A DNA stretch of 64,000 bases, from NCBI RefSeq assembly GCF_004210375.1, contig NC_134829.1:26428034-26492033 (forward strand), given 5' to 3'. Shown piece by piece: positions 33,531 through 44,389 of the stretch. The translations under genes and the position numbers were made by a program. This DNA comes from Tachypleus tridentatus. Its lineage: Eukaryota; Arthropoda; Merostomata; Xiphosura; Limulidae. Within the stretch, counting starts at the first letter, position 1. Each line of letters starts with the position of its first letter. The notes below the pieces were generated by a model, which ran no database searches, was not told the origin of the DNA, and saw nothing but the letters and a program-made list of their open reading frames with translations.

Positions 33531-34327
33531 GTGACTACTGCCACTCTCCTTGATACTTAGGGCAATTGCATACAACTCTGGGAATTAAGGAGAAAAAAGT
33601 ATGAAATAAATATTTCAGGAATGAGCGAAGTATTAATAAATAACAATAGAATAGTGAGATTAAGAGCAGCTAGACATACTACATAGAATGGAGATTTGTT
33701 AGTAGAACACGTATATAAGCAACGTGCTATCCCAATTGGCAATGCGATCACATGTAGAAAAATGAGCTTGTAATATGTTATACTGGATAGACGAATATTC
33801 TGGTTCTGACTTATCCAATTTTCTAGCATCTAACACAGCAAAAAAATACTTGGCCACTTAATTACTCAGCTGTATGACTATTCTAGCACCTGACATCGAC
33901 GAGGATTCCTTAAACAGATTAATAGGCTTAGAGTTTTCTCTGGTCAAATGACATGACAGAAAAAGCAAGTTTACAACTTTCGAAGAAATTTACTTCTACG
34001 ACGACAGCTCAAAACAACAGCTATTGTTTGTGTGTTCTCTAATTAAGGTATACCACACTGTTTATTTATTGTACTTTTATTAACAGTATTAGGCATACTA
34101 CTAAGTGTTTTGAATGTAATTGTTTTTTGTTTATTATTGTATTTTTATTACAAAGATTGTTTTGCATTGATAGATCCTACTTAGCAATGGCCCGGTATCG
34201 ATATTTTGCACAAAATTCGGCTATATCAACTTTGTCTCCACTCCTTTTGTATCTGATTTGCATAAATATAAATTAAGAGAATGATTAAAATTATTTAATA
34301 ATAATCAGTTTACCCTATAATAATGTC

Positions 34328-34402
34328 CCCCCTCCCGGTTGGTTAACAGTAAATTCACAGGATTACAACCCTAAAATCCAGGTTAGATTTCTCCTGTTTT
34401 AC
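34328..34402 (+). mobile_element. Decayed SINE B/C-like head
   Basis: CCCCTCCCGGTTGGTTAACA, GGATTACAACCCTAAAATCC and AGGTTAGATTTCTCC follow the tRNA-like head of family B or C. The tail is absent. Confidence 0.5.
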
Positions 34403-34559
34403 AGAGTGAAAAAAAAACACCTATTTTCATGTCCACCCCACATCAGCTTAATATTGTTTAACTTTGCATTTAAAGGAAAATTGCTATAAATATCCCCTAT
34501 CGTTGTTGAAAAGTGTTATAATTCCTCATTATCCATTAGTTGTTTGATGCACTGCATTT

Positions 34560-34612
34560 CTAATTTCGACTGAAATTAATAATATATCTTCATCAAACGA
34601 GAGTTAGTGACG
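34560..34612 (-). repeat. Possible Penelope-terminus-like fragment
   Basis: On the minus strand TTTGATGAAGATATATTATT is followed by TTCAGTCGAAATTAG. Same spacing logic as at 33478; weak. Confidence 0.25.
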
Positions 34613-34638
34613 TCAACAGTATGTCTGTTTTAGTAAAT

Positions 34639-34905
34639 GGCCACGCGTTAAGGCGTGCGCTTCGTAATCTGAGGGTCGCGGGTTCGCGCCCGAGTCGCGC
34701 CAAACATGCTCGCCCTCCCAGTCGTGAGGGCGTTATAATGTTACGGTCAATCCCACTTTTCGTTGGTAAAAGAGTAGCCCAAGAATTGGCGGTGGGTGGT
34801 GATGACTAGCTGCCTTCCCTCTAGTCTTACACTGCTAAATTAGGGACGGCTAGCACAGATAGCCCTCGAGTAGCTTTGTGCGAAATTCCAAAAAAGTAAG
34901 TAAAA
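34639..34905 (+). mobile_element. SINE family A, subfamily A2, with 12-bp target duplication
   Basis: Head GGCCACGCGTTAAGGCGTGC, B-box variant GGTTCGCGCCCG, CTCCCAGTCG, and tail CGAGTAGCTTTGTGCGAAAT. GTTTTAGTAAAT at 34627-34638 is repeated exactly at 34906-34917. Confidence 0.96.
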
Positions 34906-34945
34906 GTTTTAGTAAATTTCAAATAAAGCTTAAATTATTAGATTC

Positions 34946-35219
34946 TGTTTATTTGTTTTGAATTTTCACGTACAGCTGTACGAGGGCTATCTGCACTAGC
35001 CGTCTCTGATTTAGCAGTGCAAGACTAGGAGGAAAGTAGCTAGACATCACCACCCACCGCCAACTCGTGGGCTACTTTTTTACCAACGAATAGTGGAACC
35101 AACGGTAACATTATAATGCCCCCACGGTTTAAAAGGCGAGCATGTTTGGTGTGGCGGGGATTTGAACCCGCAACCCTCAGATTACGGGTCGAGCGCCCTA
35201 ACTACTTGGCAACGCCCAG
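34946..35219 (-). mobile_element. SINE family A copy, full length
   Basis: TTTGTTTTGAATTTTCACG, CATCACCACCCACCGCCAAC, GTGGCGGGGATTTGAACCCG and GAGCGCCCTAACTACTTGG in antisense order. It begins about 30 bp after the previous SINE's target duplication. Confidence 0.93.
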
Positions 35220-35546
35220 TCATTTGAGTCAGTTATTAAATTCCAAAAGCGTGAATTTACTTTCATACAATGTTTATGAAAATACTAAATAAATATGGTG
35301 AATATTGATGAACCAATAGTAATACTAAGAAAAACAAGAGGGAATCCTCAACATTCGCGACACTTATAATTTTTTAAAGTAGGTTTAGAATAAATTAATA
35401 TACGAGACCTATTCTTCCCTTTAATAAGCTATATTTCTGTGCGCCGGCAATAAGAAACGTCGGACATGCGTATATTCAATTTGATTTTATTACGCATCTG
35501 GATTTCTACAGCCTATCCTCAAATTTATATTATTTCAGGCAGGATT

Positions 35547-35654
35547 AGTGTTGTTGTTTTTTATTGGACTATCTGTGCTCTAACCACCATGGGTGTCGAA
35601 ACCCGGTTTTTAGAGTTGTAAGTCCGCAGACATACCGCTGAGCCACTGGGGGGC
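35547..35654 (-). mobile_element. SINE family B copy with short target duplication
   Basis: TATTGGACTATCTGTGCTC, GGGTGTCGAAACCCGG, GTCCGCAGACATACCGCTGA and GCCACTGGGGGGC. ATTAGTGT flanks both ends. The tail is shortened. Confidence 0.9.
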
Positions 35655-36362
35655 TATCATTAGTGTATATTTATCTATGAAACGGTGGGAGTGGTCATAT
35701 ACATCAAACGAAAAGGTTTGACTTCCTGATTACAAAACTGTAATTAGAACTCAAATCACTCAAAAGATGACGAACCTGTGAACTAAAAACAAAAACTCAG
35801 AACCATTCTATGAGGCGCTGTGTTCGCAGCTAAAAAAACAAAAACAAAACGTTGGACCTGTTTTATGAGCCGCTGTGCTATACCTAATAATAATTGATGA
35901 GCAAATTTGGTGGATAGTTGCAAGTATTCATTTCCACAGGGAAATTAATTAACAAATTGATTTTGAAAATCTTAACTCAGTTTCTTCGCATTTGTCCTTA
36001 AAAATTACTGATTCGTTTCTATGACGTTCACTACCAATGAATCAACATAAATCTTCTTCAGTAACGTTACGTCTTTGCTACTTATGGCGCGCAGTTCAAA
36101 AACTGAACAAAACAAAATAAGGTGAAATTGATAATTACGTATATGGATTTCCAGCAGTGGATTCGACGGATTAATTGAAATATTGCTGGTACTTTAGTTT
36201 ATAATTCTTTTTTTATTGGCATTCTGTTTTTTTATTACAGTCAGTGCTTGTCGCAGCTAAGAAAATAATAGACCTATTTCGCTTCGAAGCATAAAGTTTA
36301 AAATGTTTGGAAAGACACACTGGTTTCTATGGAGAAAAAACGTTATTTGTAGTTGTAGTGGC

Positions 36363-36455
36363 TGTTAAACTTCTCTCTCTCTCTAGGTGTTTGGGTATAT
36401 ATATATTTGTATATCCAGGAGGGTCAGGTACACTAGACCTCTTCCTCCTTCCATA
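36363..36455. repeat. Dispersed CT-rich repeat (copy 1)
   Basis: A TCTCTCTCTC run, then GTGTTTGGGTATATATA, GTCAGGTACACTAGACC and TCTTCCTCC. It parallels 45827-45905 (CTCTCTCTG, GGATTTGGTTG, CCAGATACATTTGACC, TCTTCTTCC). It may be the untranslated end of a retrotransposon. Confidence 0.4.
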
Positions 36456-36737
36456 ACTTTGTTGGAGTGGCCTGATTAGTATATTTCGAGTAAATACTGA
36501 ATGGCTGGAATAATATGATAACTTTAGTCTGGTCCTTTTCAGGACAATGTCCATTTATATTGTTCTTTCATATATTTTTAAATAAGTCTAGAACGTAGAT
36601 GGCCTGTTTTATTTTAGCTCTATTTTATTATTACTATTATTATTATTATTTTAAATGATTTTATCTTAAAGATCTGATGTACAAATTTAACGGGGAGAGG
36701 TGTTTAGGTCTCTCTTCATCATATATGTAATATCTGT

Positions 36738-39440
36738 TTAGTTCGCATAACAACTCATTTTTTCTCCAATTTTATCTAAATATTTTATTGTACTATGTAG
36801 AAGTCTATCTGGTATTGTTTGTGTATTTGAGTAATTATGTATGAACTTTGATGAAGTGGTTTTAGGTACCCTGTATGCTGATGTAATTAGTGTATTCTGT
36901 AATGTTTGGAGTTTGGTTTGTATTTGTTTTACACTTACATTGATCCTTGCAGGAGCTGCATAGTCTATTACAGGTCTAATGTATGTCTTGTATATTTTAA
37001 TGATGTTTTCTGGTGTTGTTCCGTAGTTTTTACCTGTTAGACTCCTAGCATAGTTTATTCTTCGCCAAATTTTTGTTTTTATGTTATTTACATGTTTTAT
37101 CCATGTAAGTTTAGAATCATATGTTAACCCTAAAAATTTTGCAGATGTAGCAGTTTGGAGAAGCTTTTCGTTTATGTAAATCTGGGGTTGAACTTTTTGA
37201 TGTTTCGTTGATTTTGAAAATATCACAGCGAGTGTTTATTTTAATTCTATATTTTTCACAATATTCACATAATCTATTTAGTTGTAGTTGTAAGTTAGTG
37301 GCTACTATTTCTGGTATAGGAGCACTTTTCCAAATTGCTACATCATCAGCGAACTGTGACGCGTATCCATGGTTTGGGTCTTTGAGTGGCATATTATTTA
37401 CATACATGATGAAGAGAATGGGGCTCACCACCCCTCCTTGAGGGACGCCAGCTTCTGGAGTGAAGAACTCCGAGAAAGTTCCTTCTACGTTTACTCTATA
37501 TTTTCTATTTTCCAAAAAGTTAGATAACCAGCGAATAATTGCTCGCGGTAGTCCCATTTCATACATACGGAACCGAAGACCATTGTGCCATACAGTGTCG
37601 AATGCTTTCTCGATATCAAGGAAGCAGGCGATAGTGCATTCTTTTTTATTAATATTGTTTATTATTGTTTCAGTTAACCTAATTAAGTGATCTGTTGTTT
37701 GTCTATATTTTCTAAATCCGTTTTGCTCTTCTGGTAATTTTGAATTAATCTCCAAAAATGTGGAGAGTCTATTGCTTATTATTCTTTTAAGAATTTTGCC
37801 TACACAGTTGGTCAGGCTGATCGGTTGATAACTGTTTGGTTTATTGGCTGGACTTCTTTCTTTGTGGAACATTAAGATATTAGCTTGCTTCCAAGAAACT
37901 GGGATGTATCCAGAGTATAGAGATAAGTTAAATATGGCTAATAGGTGGTCAAATAATTTTGGAGTGCCTTTTTTGAGAAGTATTGTTTGTATTCCATCAT
38001 TTCCCGGCGCTTTGTTTTTTGTATTTTTGATTGCTTGTTCAAGCTCATTTAGTTTGATTTTTTTTGGTGAGTAGTTGTGTATTGTAGTCATATGTATTAT
38101 TAGTGTTGCTGTTCATAATGTTGACTGGAAAGTGTGGTTTATATAATTCTATGTTATTTGTTACGTGGTTGTTTATTTTATTGTAGTAATAGTTGTTCAT
38201 GTCCGAGTCATTATGTGTTTTAAATGTGTTTTGTAATTGATGTTTGAAGGCTTCTGCTTTTTCTTTGTTGGTTTGTGTTAAGGTATTGTTATATTCCAAT
38301 GTTGGGTATTTTCTTGTCGTTCATTTGTTCATTTGTGAATCTTTTCAAGCGTAGCCAGAACTTACTAGGGTCGGTTTGTTCGTTTAGTTGAGAACAGACG
38401 TTGTCCCATTTTTCTTGTTTTAGCTGTTTAATTTCTGCTCTAATTTTATTTCTAATGTTGTTAATTTGTGTTTTTATTTCTTGTTCTCTTGTTGCCATGA
38501 GTAGTCTCCTTAATTGTCTTCGTTGTTTTATCATTGTTAATAGTTGTTTGATTGGTTTCCATATATTGTTTGTGGTTATATATTGTTGTTTAGGTATCGT
38601 GTCCGTAGCTGCTTTTAGAAGGCACTCCATGATTATTTGACTGTATGAATCAATTTCAGATTCGTTGTTCGCTGTATGTTTAATTTTGTCTGGTAGTATG
38701 CTGTTTAACACTTTTTGAAATTCTTGCAAATTAGCTTTTTTGTAATCAAATTCGTCTTGCCTACAGATTTTATCTTTATGGGGGATGAGATGGAAGGCAT
38801 ATCATATTGAGAGATGGTCGCTGTCAACATCTTTTCCCACATTAAAATTTATTAGTTTTTGTCTAATATTAAAAGAGATGAGACAGATGTCTAGGATATC
38901 ATATGAATTTGTTGTATAGATAGTATGGGTAGGTGTATTACCATTAATAAGGGATATGTTATTATTATCTATGAATTGTAATAGGTGTCTGCCTTTGGAG
39001 TTTGTGGAATTACATCCAAAGTTCTTATGTTTGGAATTCAAATCACCTGTTACTATTGTATTTTGGTTGTGGGAAAAGATGTTGTATATTAGATGTATAT
39101 CTTTAGACTTATTTGGAGAACAGTATAATCCTGCTATTGTTATTTTCGAGTAGTTTTCTAAGAGAATATCAACCACTATATTTTCATTGTTGCTGATTAT
39201 TTGTATTTCAGTAACAGAAAGGTTGTTTTTATATAATAACATAATTCCTTTGTTGTTGTCTTGGTTATTTCTTCTATTTCTTCTTATTGAACTATTGTTA
39301 CATATTTTAAATCTATTCTTAGGATAAATTAGTGTTTCACTTATGATAAAATATCAGGGTTAATATCTGTTATTAAGTCTTTGATCTCGTGTTTCTTCGA
39401 AGCAAGTGCACCTTGGATGTTGATGCTTAGAACTGTGAAT
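36738..39440 (-). pseudogene. Retrotransposon ORF2: endonuclease plus reverse transcriptase, few frameshifts
   Basis: N-terminal endonuclease: LSINIQGALASKKHEI and DLITDINPDIL, then GLYCSPN and VTGDLNSKHKNFGCNSTN, and YDILDICLIS before DVDSDHLSI. Reverse transcriptase motifs: APGNDGIQ, LPEEQNGFRKYRQTTDHLIR, CFLDIEKAFDTVWHNGL (motif A), AGVPQGGVVSPILF (motif B) and ASQFADDVAIW (the FADD catalytic pair intact). The C-terminal block runs from ATSAKFLGLTYDSKLTWIKH to RLLHSTIKYLDK with stop at 36738. I see at least four frame changes (near 39350, 38750, 38295 and 37200). No RNase H domain follows. Jockey clade is preferred, though the TAA-type tail would also suit the I group. Confidence 0.88.
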
Positions 39441-39970
39441 TATAAGATTTTAGCATGTATCCTGTGATTGTTGTTATTAGTTGTGGTATGTGTGGTGTTA
39501 TGTGTTTTTTAGCTATGTTTATGAAAAGGTCGATGCTATTTTTCGATTGATTCGGTTTTGTAAATTCTGTAATGAGCTCTGTAAGAATGTTTTTAATTAA
39601 GTTTACTATTAGACTTGTTTCATTGTTTGTGTTTTACTGTAAGATTGTTGTTTTCTTGGTTGCTTGTTATATCTGTGGTTTTGTTCTTGTAAAGTGGTGA
39701 CTGTTTTCGTTGAATTTTGTTGTTCTTTAGTTTGTGGTTTTGGTTGTATAATATTTTCTTTCAGCTTTTGTGCATATTGGTCCTGTAGTTGTGTGTGCTT
39801 GTTGTGTTTTCTTGTGTTCGTTTTATTGTTTTATTTCATAGATGCGTTGTTTAATCTGTTTATATTTGCCGCATTCTTTATAATTTGCTGTATGTGTTTC
39901 ACCACAATTACAACATTTTGGTGTGGCTTGTTCTTTTTTACAAGCCGATATATGTTAAACTTGGAGTTCT
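39427..39970 (-). pseudogene. Retrotransposon ORF1 (gag) C-terminus with zinc knuckle
   Basis: A CCHC-type knuckle CNCGETHTANYKECGKYK (39871-39915) is followed, after a frame break near 39835, by ITGYMLKSYNSQF and TAA at 39429-39427. The HTANYxxC spacing is typical of the last gag knuckle in Jockey-group elements. ORF2 reads in another frame across this stop, so the two frames overlap slightly. Confidence 0.75.
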
Positions 39971-40173
39971 TGTTTGTTTGGTTTTGAATTTCGCGCAAAG
40001 CTACAGGAGGGTTATCTACGCTAACCGTCCCTAATTTAGTAGTGTAAGACTAGAGCGAAGGCAGCTAGCCATCACTACCTACCGCCAGCTGTTGGGCTAC
40101 TGTTATACCAATGAATAGTGGGTTTGACCATCACATTATAACGCCTCCACTGCCGAAAGGGCGAGCATATTTG
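39971..40173 (-). mobile_element. SINE family A, outer copy of a nested pair (tail and body)
   Basis: Tail TTTGTTTGGTTTTGAATTTC and body to GCCGAAAGGGCGAGCATATT. Its head continues at 40438-40484 after an inserted second SINE. It abuts the truncated gag of the Jockey-like element. Confidence 0.93.
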
Positions 40174-40437
40174 TTTTGTTTATTTTTTAATTTCGAGCAA
40201 AGCTACATGAGAGCTTTCTGAGTTAGCCGTCCCTAATCTAGAAGTGTAAGACTAGAGGGAAGGCAGCTAGTCATCACTACCCATAGCCAATTCTTTTACC
40301 AACAAATAGTGGGATTGAGCGTCACATTATAACGCCCCCACGGCTGAAAGGGCGAGCATGTTTGGTACAACAGGATTCGAACCCGCTACCCTCAGATTAC
40401 GAGTCGAACGCCTTAACCCACCTGACCATGCCGGGCC
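40174..40437 (-). mobile_element. SINE family A, inserted copy of a nested pair
   Basis: A complete antisense copy from TTATTTTTTAATTTCGAGCA to CACCTGACCATGCCGGGCC. AGCATATTTG on the left and AGCAAATTTG on the right match 9 of 10 as target duplication within the older SINE. Confidence 0.93.
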
Positions 40438-40484
40438 AGCAAATTTGGTGTGACGAGGTATCAAACCCGCGACTCTCGGGTTAC
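40438..40484 (-). mobile_element. Head portion of the interrupted outer SINE A
   Basis: AGCAAATTTGGTGTGACGAG and CAAACCCGCGACTCTCGGG resume the outer SINE exactly where it stops at 40171. The A-box end is missing. Confidence 0.9.
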
Positions 40485-40856
40485 ATGGAATTACTGTATT
40501 ACAATTTGCACAATATGCGAAACACTAAATTAGACTGTTGCACGTCAGTGAAGTAAGGCCTTGTAAACAGTACAAGTGTTTAGTCTTTCATTCTTATTAT
40601 GCAGTTTATATTGACGGGTTAGTAAACAAGCCACTAATCGTGACGTAAGGATTAAAAATACCAAAATATAATAGTAAATTTCAGTTCAAAGTCTACCCTT
40701 ATAAACTAATTCTCGACATCACTGATTAATATTATAATTTAAGTGACGCACTACATCGTCTGACTACGGTCAGTATACCTTATTCGAGTTTTATTTATAT
40801 TACTTTACACGTGCAGTAAAACACTGATGCTGACGTCACTTATACTGTCTTAAGTG

Positions 40857-40977
40857 TTGTTGTTCTGAATTAAGCACAAAGCTACACAATAGGCTATCTG
40901 TGCTCTACCCACCACGGGTATCAACACCCGGTTTTTAGCGTTGTAAGTCCGCAGATATACCGCTGAGCCACCGGGGA
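40857..40977 (-). mobile_element. SINE family B copy, near full length
   Basis: TTGTTGTTCTGAATTAAGCA, CTACACAATAGGCTATCTG, CACGGGTATCAACACCCGG and CAGATATACCGCTGAGCCAC. Confidence 0.92.
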
Positions 40978-41021
40978 ACCTGTCGTAGGTGATCAGATTA
41001 CATTCAAGATGTTTTATTCTT

Positions 41022-41159
41022 ATCGAATGTTTTATTATTTGTTTTTATTTTTCTCCTCAGAAGTTGTTTGTTTTTCATTCGAAACAAATAGATTCTATTC
41101 AAATGAAAAACAAACAACTTCTGAGGAGAAAAATAAAAACAAATAATAAAACATTCGAT
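41022..41159. repeat. 58-bp perfect inverted repeat with 22-bp loop
   Basis: The left arm 41022-41079 begins ATCGAATGTTTTATTATTTG and the right arm 41102-41159 is its exact reverse complement. The loop is 41080-41101. Perfect arms point to a recent inverted duplication or a foldback element; the RNA of either strand would form a 58-bp hairpin. Confidence 0.97.
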
Positions 41160-41324
41160 TTAGAGTTATCTAAGTACGAACATGTCTTTAAAACCCTTAA
41201 TGATATATCCGGACTTAGACAGTTAGTGTTTTTATTGAATAAATATTTCTTTATAGGAAAATCACGTACATCTAATAGTCCACAAGGTATTTGTGTTACT
41301 TATCTAAGCTATGGTGGCTATGGA

Positions 41325-41570
41325 ATGACACGAAGTTCGGTGTGTCATACAGAAACTTGTTGCTTTAATTATAATTTATAGAATAGTGTAATTATTTGTT
41401 GTGACACGAAATTCGATGTGTCATATAGCAGTTTGCTGTTTTAATTTGTAAAGCGTACAATCATTATATAACACGAAGGGTGTCACATCCTATAATAATT
41501 CTATCTTTGTAATAAGCAAACACGACGCTTTTAATACACAGTATCACAAACGGTGTGTTCTAATACTTAC
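41325..41570. repeat. ~73-bp degenerate tandem repeat with palindromic core
   Basis: TGACACGAAGTTCGGTGTGT, TGACACGAAATTCGATGTGT and AACACGAAGGGTGTCACA recur at about 73-75-bp spacing, each followed by AT-rich sequence. TGACAC pairs with GTGTCA within a unit. Confidence 0.7.
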
Positions 41571-41592
41571 TTGTTTAGTAACAAACCTAATG

Positions 41593-41863
41593 GGCCCGGC
41601 ATGGCCAGGTGGGTTAACGCGTTCGACTCGTACTCTGAGGGTCGTGGGTTCGAATTCCGGTCGCACCGAACATGCTTGCCCTTTCAGCCGTGGGAGCATT
41701 ATAATGTGACGGCCAATCCCACTATTCTTTGATAAGAGAGTAGTCCAAGAGTTGGCGGTGGGTGGTGATGATTAGTTGCCTTACCTCTGGCCTTACACTA
41801 CTAAATTAGGGACGGCTGGCGCAGATAGCCCTTGAGTAGCTTTGCGCGAAATTCAAAGTAACT
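41593..41863 (+). mobile_element. SINE family A with 14-bp target duplication
   Basis: Head GGCCCGGCATGGCCAGGTGG, B box GGTTCGAATTCCGG and tail GAGTAGCTTTGCGCGAAATT. TAACAAACCTAATG flanks it at 41579-41592 and 41864-41877 without mismatch. Confidence 0.97.
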
Positions 41864-42459
41864 TAACAAACCTAATGTGAAACTAAAGCTATTGTGGTAT
41901 AATATTTTCTTTCACATACCGCCATGTCGTGGATTTCGCATTTATTACTAAAAAAAAATCTGACGAATAAAGAGATACGACGTGTAATATATATTACGTT
42001 ATCACTCTCCTGTTTACTAATGAACGAAATCTGAAACAGAAAAATTCGTGGTTTCAAGTGTATTTTTACTGTCCACTTAATCTGCTACTTAGAAACATGT
42101 GGCATTTTCAAAAAGTTATTATATTAACACATCTGAAATTAACACCTCCTCCAGTTTATTAAGTTGAAAAATGCTGTATAACACATCGAATTCCGCGTCG
42201 CAACTTAAGGTCATTTCGCACTGGATCCAACATGAACGCGCACAATTGTCACGCGACAAATAATATAATTTAACAAGCATGAACGTTCTCTTTTGCATCT
42301 TTCATCCCTAGTCGTCACAACTAACGTAGTAACTATGGTGATGTGTTAATTTTAGAATAGATAAAAGTTTGATTTGATCCAATTCGATGTTCGTTGAAAA
42401 TCACTTTGATCAGTAATAATCATTTGAGAAGTCACGTGCATTATTGATGTACCGTGTAC

Positions 42460-42842
42460 CTCCACCACTGAAAATGGAGGAAGGTTATGTTGTCATCCCT
42501 GTATGTATCTTTTTCAGCAAAATTTCTAGAAACGGCTGAATGGATTTTGATGAAAATTACAATATATTTGGACTAAGACCCGACTTAGAAGTGATTAGTT
42601 TTTGGAGGGTCGAGAAGAATCTATACATCCCTACCTGTTAATATGGGGACCAATTTTTTTCGCACTATTTTTTTTTTAAACTCAGTAAAAAATGATTGGA
42701 TTTTGATTAAACATGATAGACATATATAGAATATGATTCCTTATTGACCTGATAAAAGTGGTCCGTGAATAATGACATACGTACGTGCATATTTTCGGTC
42801 TTACATGATCAATATGCGCTCCACTGAGTGCCCCTTTAGTTC
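42460..42842 (+). repeat. Dispersed repeat resembling a widespread animal element
   Basis: AACGGCTGAATGGATTTTGA followed by TGAAAATTAC, and at the right end ATATGCGCTCCACTGAGTGC, match from memory the two conserved blocks of a repeat seen in many invertebrates. I cannot name the family. Confidence 0.5.
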
Positions 42843-43796
42843 TCTGAACATTACGTTTGGAAAAGCTCGTATGGTATGTAATTGAACATAAACTGCATGA
42901 CAAACCAAACGAGGGCTACAAGAAGGCGGCAGAAAATATAAAACGAAATGTATATCAAGTTACTGCACTGGAGCCGTGAATAACTGTTATGTATTGTAAA
43001 ACACTGAAATGCGAACAAACAGTAGTATTTACCATTGCAAACACAAATAATATCCAAGCAAGGTTTACACGACTTTTCGGATGACAAATCGGATCCAGTG
43101 TGTAATGACCTTTATAATGTGCACTAATTAAAAACATGCTGCAATGTACACTAAGCACTGTGTCACAGAGTTTACTGCCATTTTCTAATTACAAACAGCG
43201 AATTCTTGTGTAACATGTCTAGCATTGTCCCCCTTCAAAAATTATAAATAAAAAAATCAACTTCTCTTACGACAATGATCAACTAAAAATTAGTTGTTAC
43301 AAAATATTTAAAACAAATTGGATAAATCATTCATTTAATGAATGATTAAAATATATTAGGGCTCTAGAGTAGTTATGTTTTTAATTGTAAGTTGTCTGTA
43401 TTGCTCGGTTTCGAATTTTGTCAGCTCATTTGGTAAGTCATAATTGTGACCGCCCAGTACTCCTGAGGCCCGATACTTTCGGATTTTTCGGTTTTCGCAA
43501 TAATTAAAAACTGAATGAATAAAGATATTCGTGGGCTCATAATAGATTAATTCAATCTTAAATGAAAAGTTTAAAGGGCACATCTTGGCAAGTGTTTGAG
43601 GGTCAGCCATCCCTTATGGCTTGTTCTCGCTTTAAATACAACCAACATAAATATTTCAGTCAACATTTATGGTGTAACAGCTCATCGTTGGCTTGGTGCC
43701 AAGATAATTGTACTGGTTGAAAGTTTTCAAGAAGTTTGATGAGTCTGAGCAACGTGAAATAAGAATCTTAAACGTCCTCTCTCTCAGTAAAGATAG

Positions 43797-44082
43797 TTTG
43801 TTTGTTTTTGTTTGAGTTTTGAATTTCGCGCAAAGCTACTCAAGGGCTATCTGTGCTAGCCGTTCCTAATTTAGCAGTGTAAGACTAGAGGGAAGGCAGC
43901 TAGTTAACACCACCCACCGCCAACTTTTGAGCTACTCTTTTATCAACGAATAGTGGGATTGACCGTCACATTATAACGCGCCTACGGCTGAAAGAGCGAG
44001 CATGTTTAGCACGACGGGGATGCGAACCCGCGACCCTTAGATTACGAGTCGCACGCCTTAACACGCTTGGCCATGTAAAGGC
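43797..44082 (-). mobile_element. SINE family A, subfamily A2, with 14-bp target duplication
   Basis: Complete antisense copy with A2 head GAGTCGCACGCCTTAACACG. CTCAGTAAAGATAG occurs at 43783-43796 and 44083-44096. Confidence 0.97.
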
Positions 44083-44389
44083 CTCAGTAAAGATAGATTT
44101 CCAAGTCTAATCCTGATGAATAACTATGCGGGCTGTCCAGTTAATACTACAGAGGCATCCAAAAAACAATATTGGAAAATTATGATAAACATTATCCATC
44201 CATTCACGAGAAATTGTAATATTTTAGCTCAATCCTGGGTTTATTTTTGTCATAAAATATCAAATATGTAAACCAAACAATTAGTTTAATATTTTAACAG
44301 TTAGAAAACAAACAAACTTGCATCTTCGGTCTATCCTACCACCATCGTTATATTGTCTTGATGACAGTTTCTGTTACGTTAAGACTTCT

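Larger units (their letters stand above)
36628..39970 (-). mobile_element. Jockey-like non-LTR retrotransposon, 5'-truncated
   Basis: The minus strand carries gag C-terminus, then endonuclease, then reverse transcriptase, ending in a TAA/ATA-repeat tail (36628-36655). At its left (3') end this tail marks the likely terminus. The 5' side stops at the nested SINE pair starting at 39971, so most of ORF1 and the 5'UTR are missing. Confidence 0.9.

Noticed and set aside
37208-39153. Several plus-strand frames opposite the Jockey-like element
   Set aside because: They are shadows of the minus-strand ORF2, whose catalytic motifs are readable.
43356-43610. 84-codon ATG-started frame, minus strand
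   Set aside because: Reasonable composition but no recognised domain, no splice context and no repeat relation. Not enough to call a gene; transcript data would decide.
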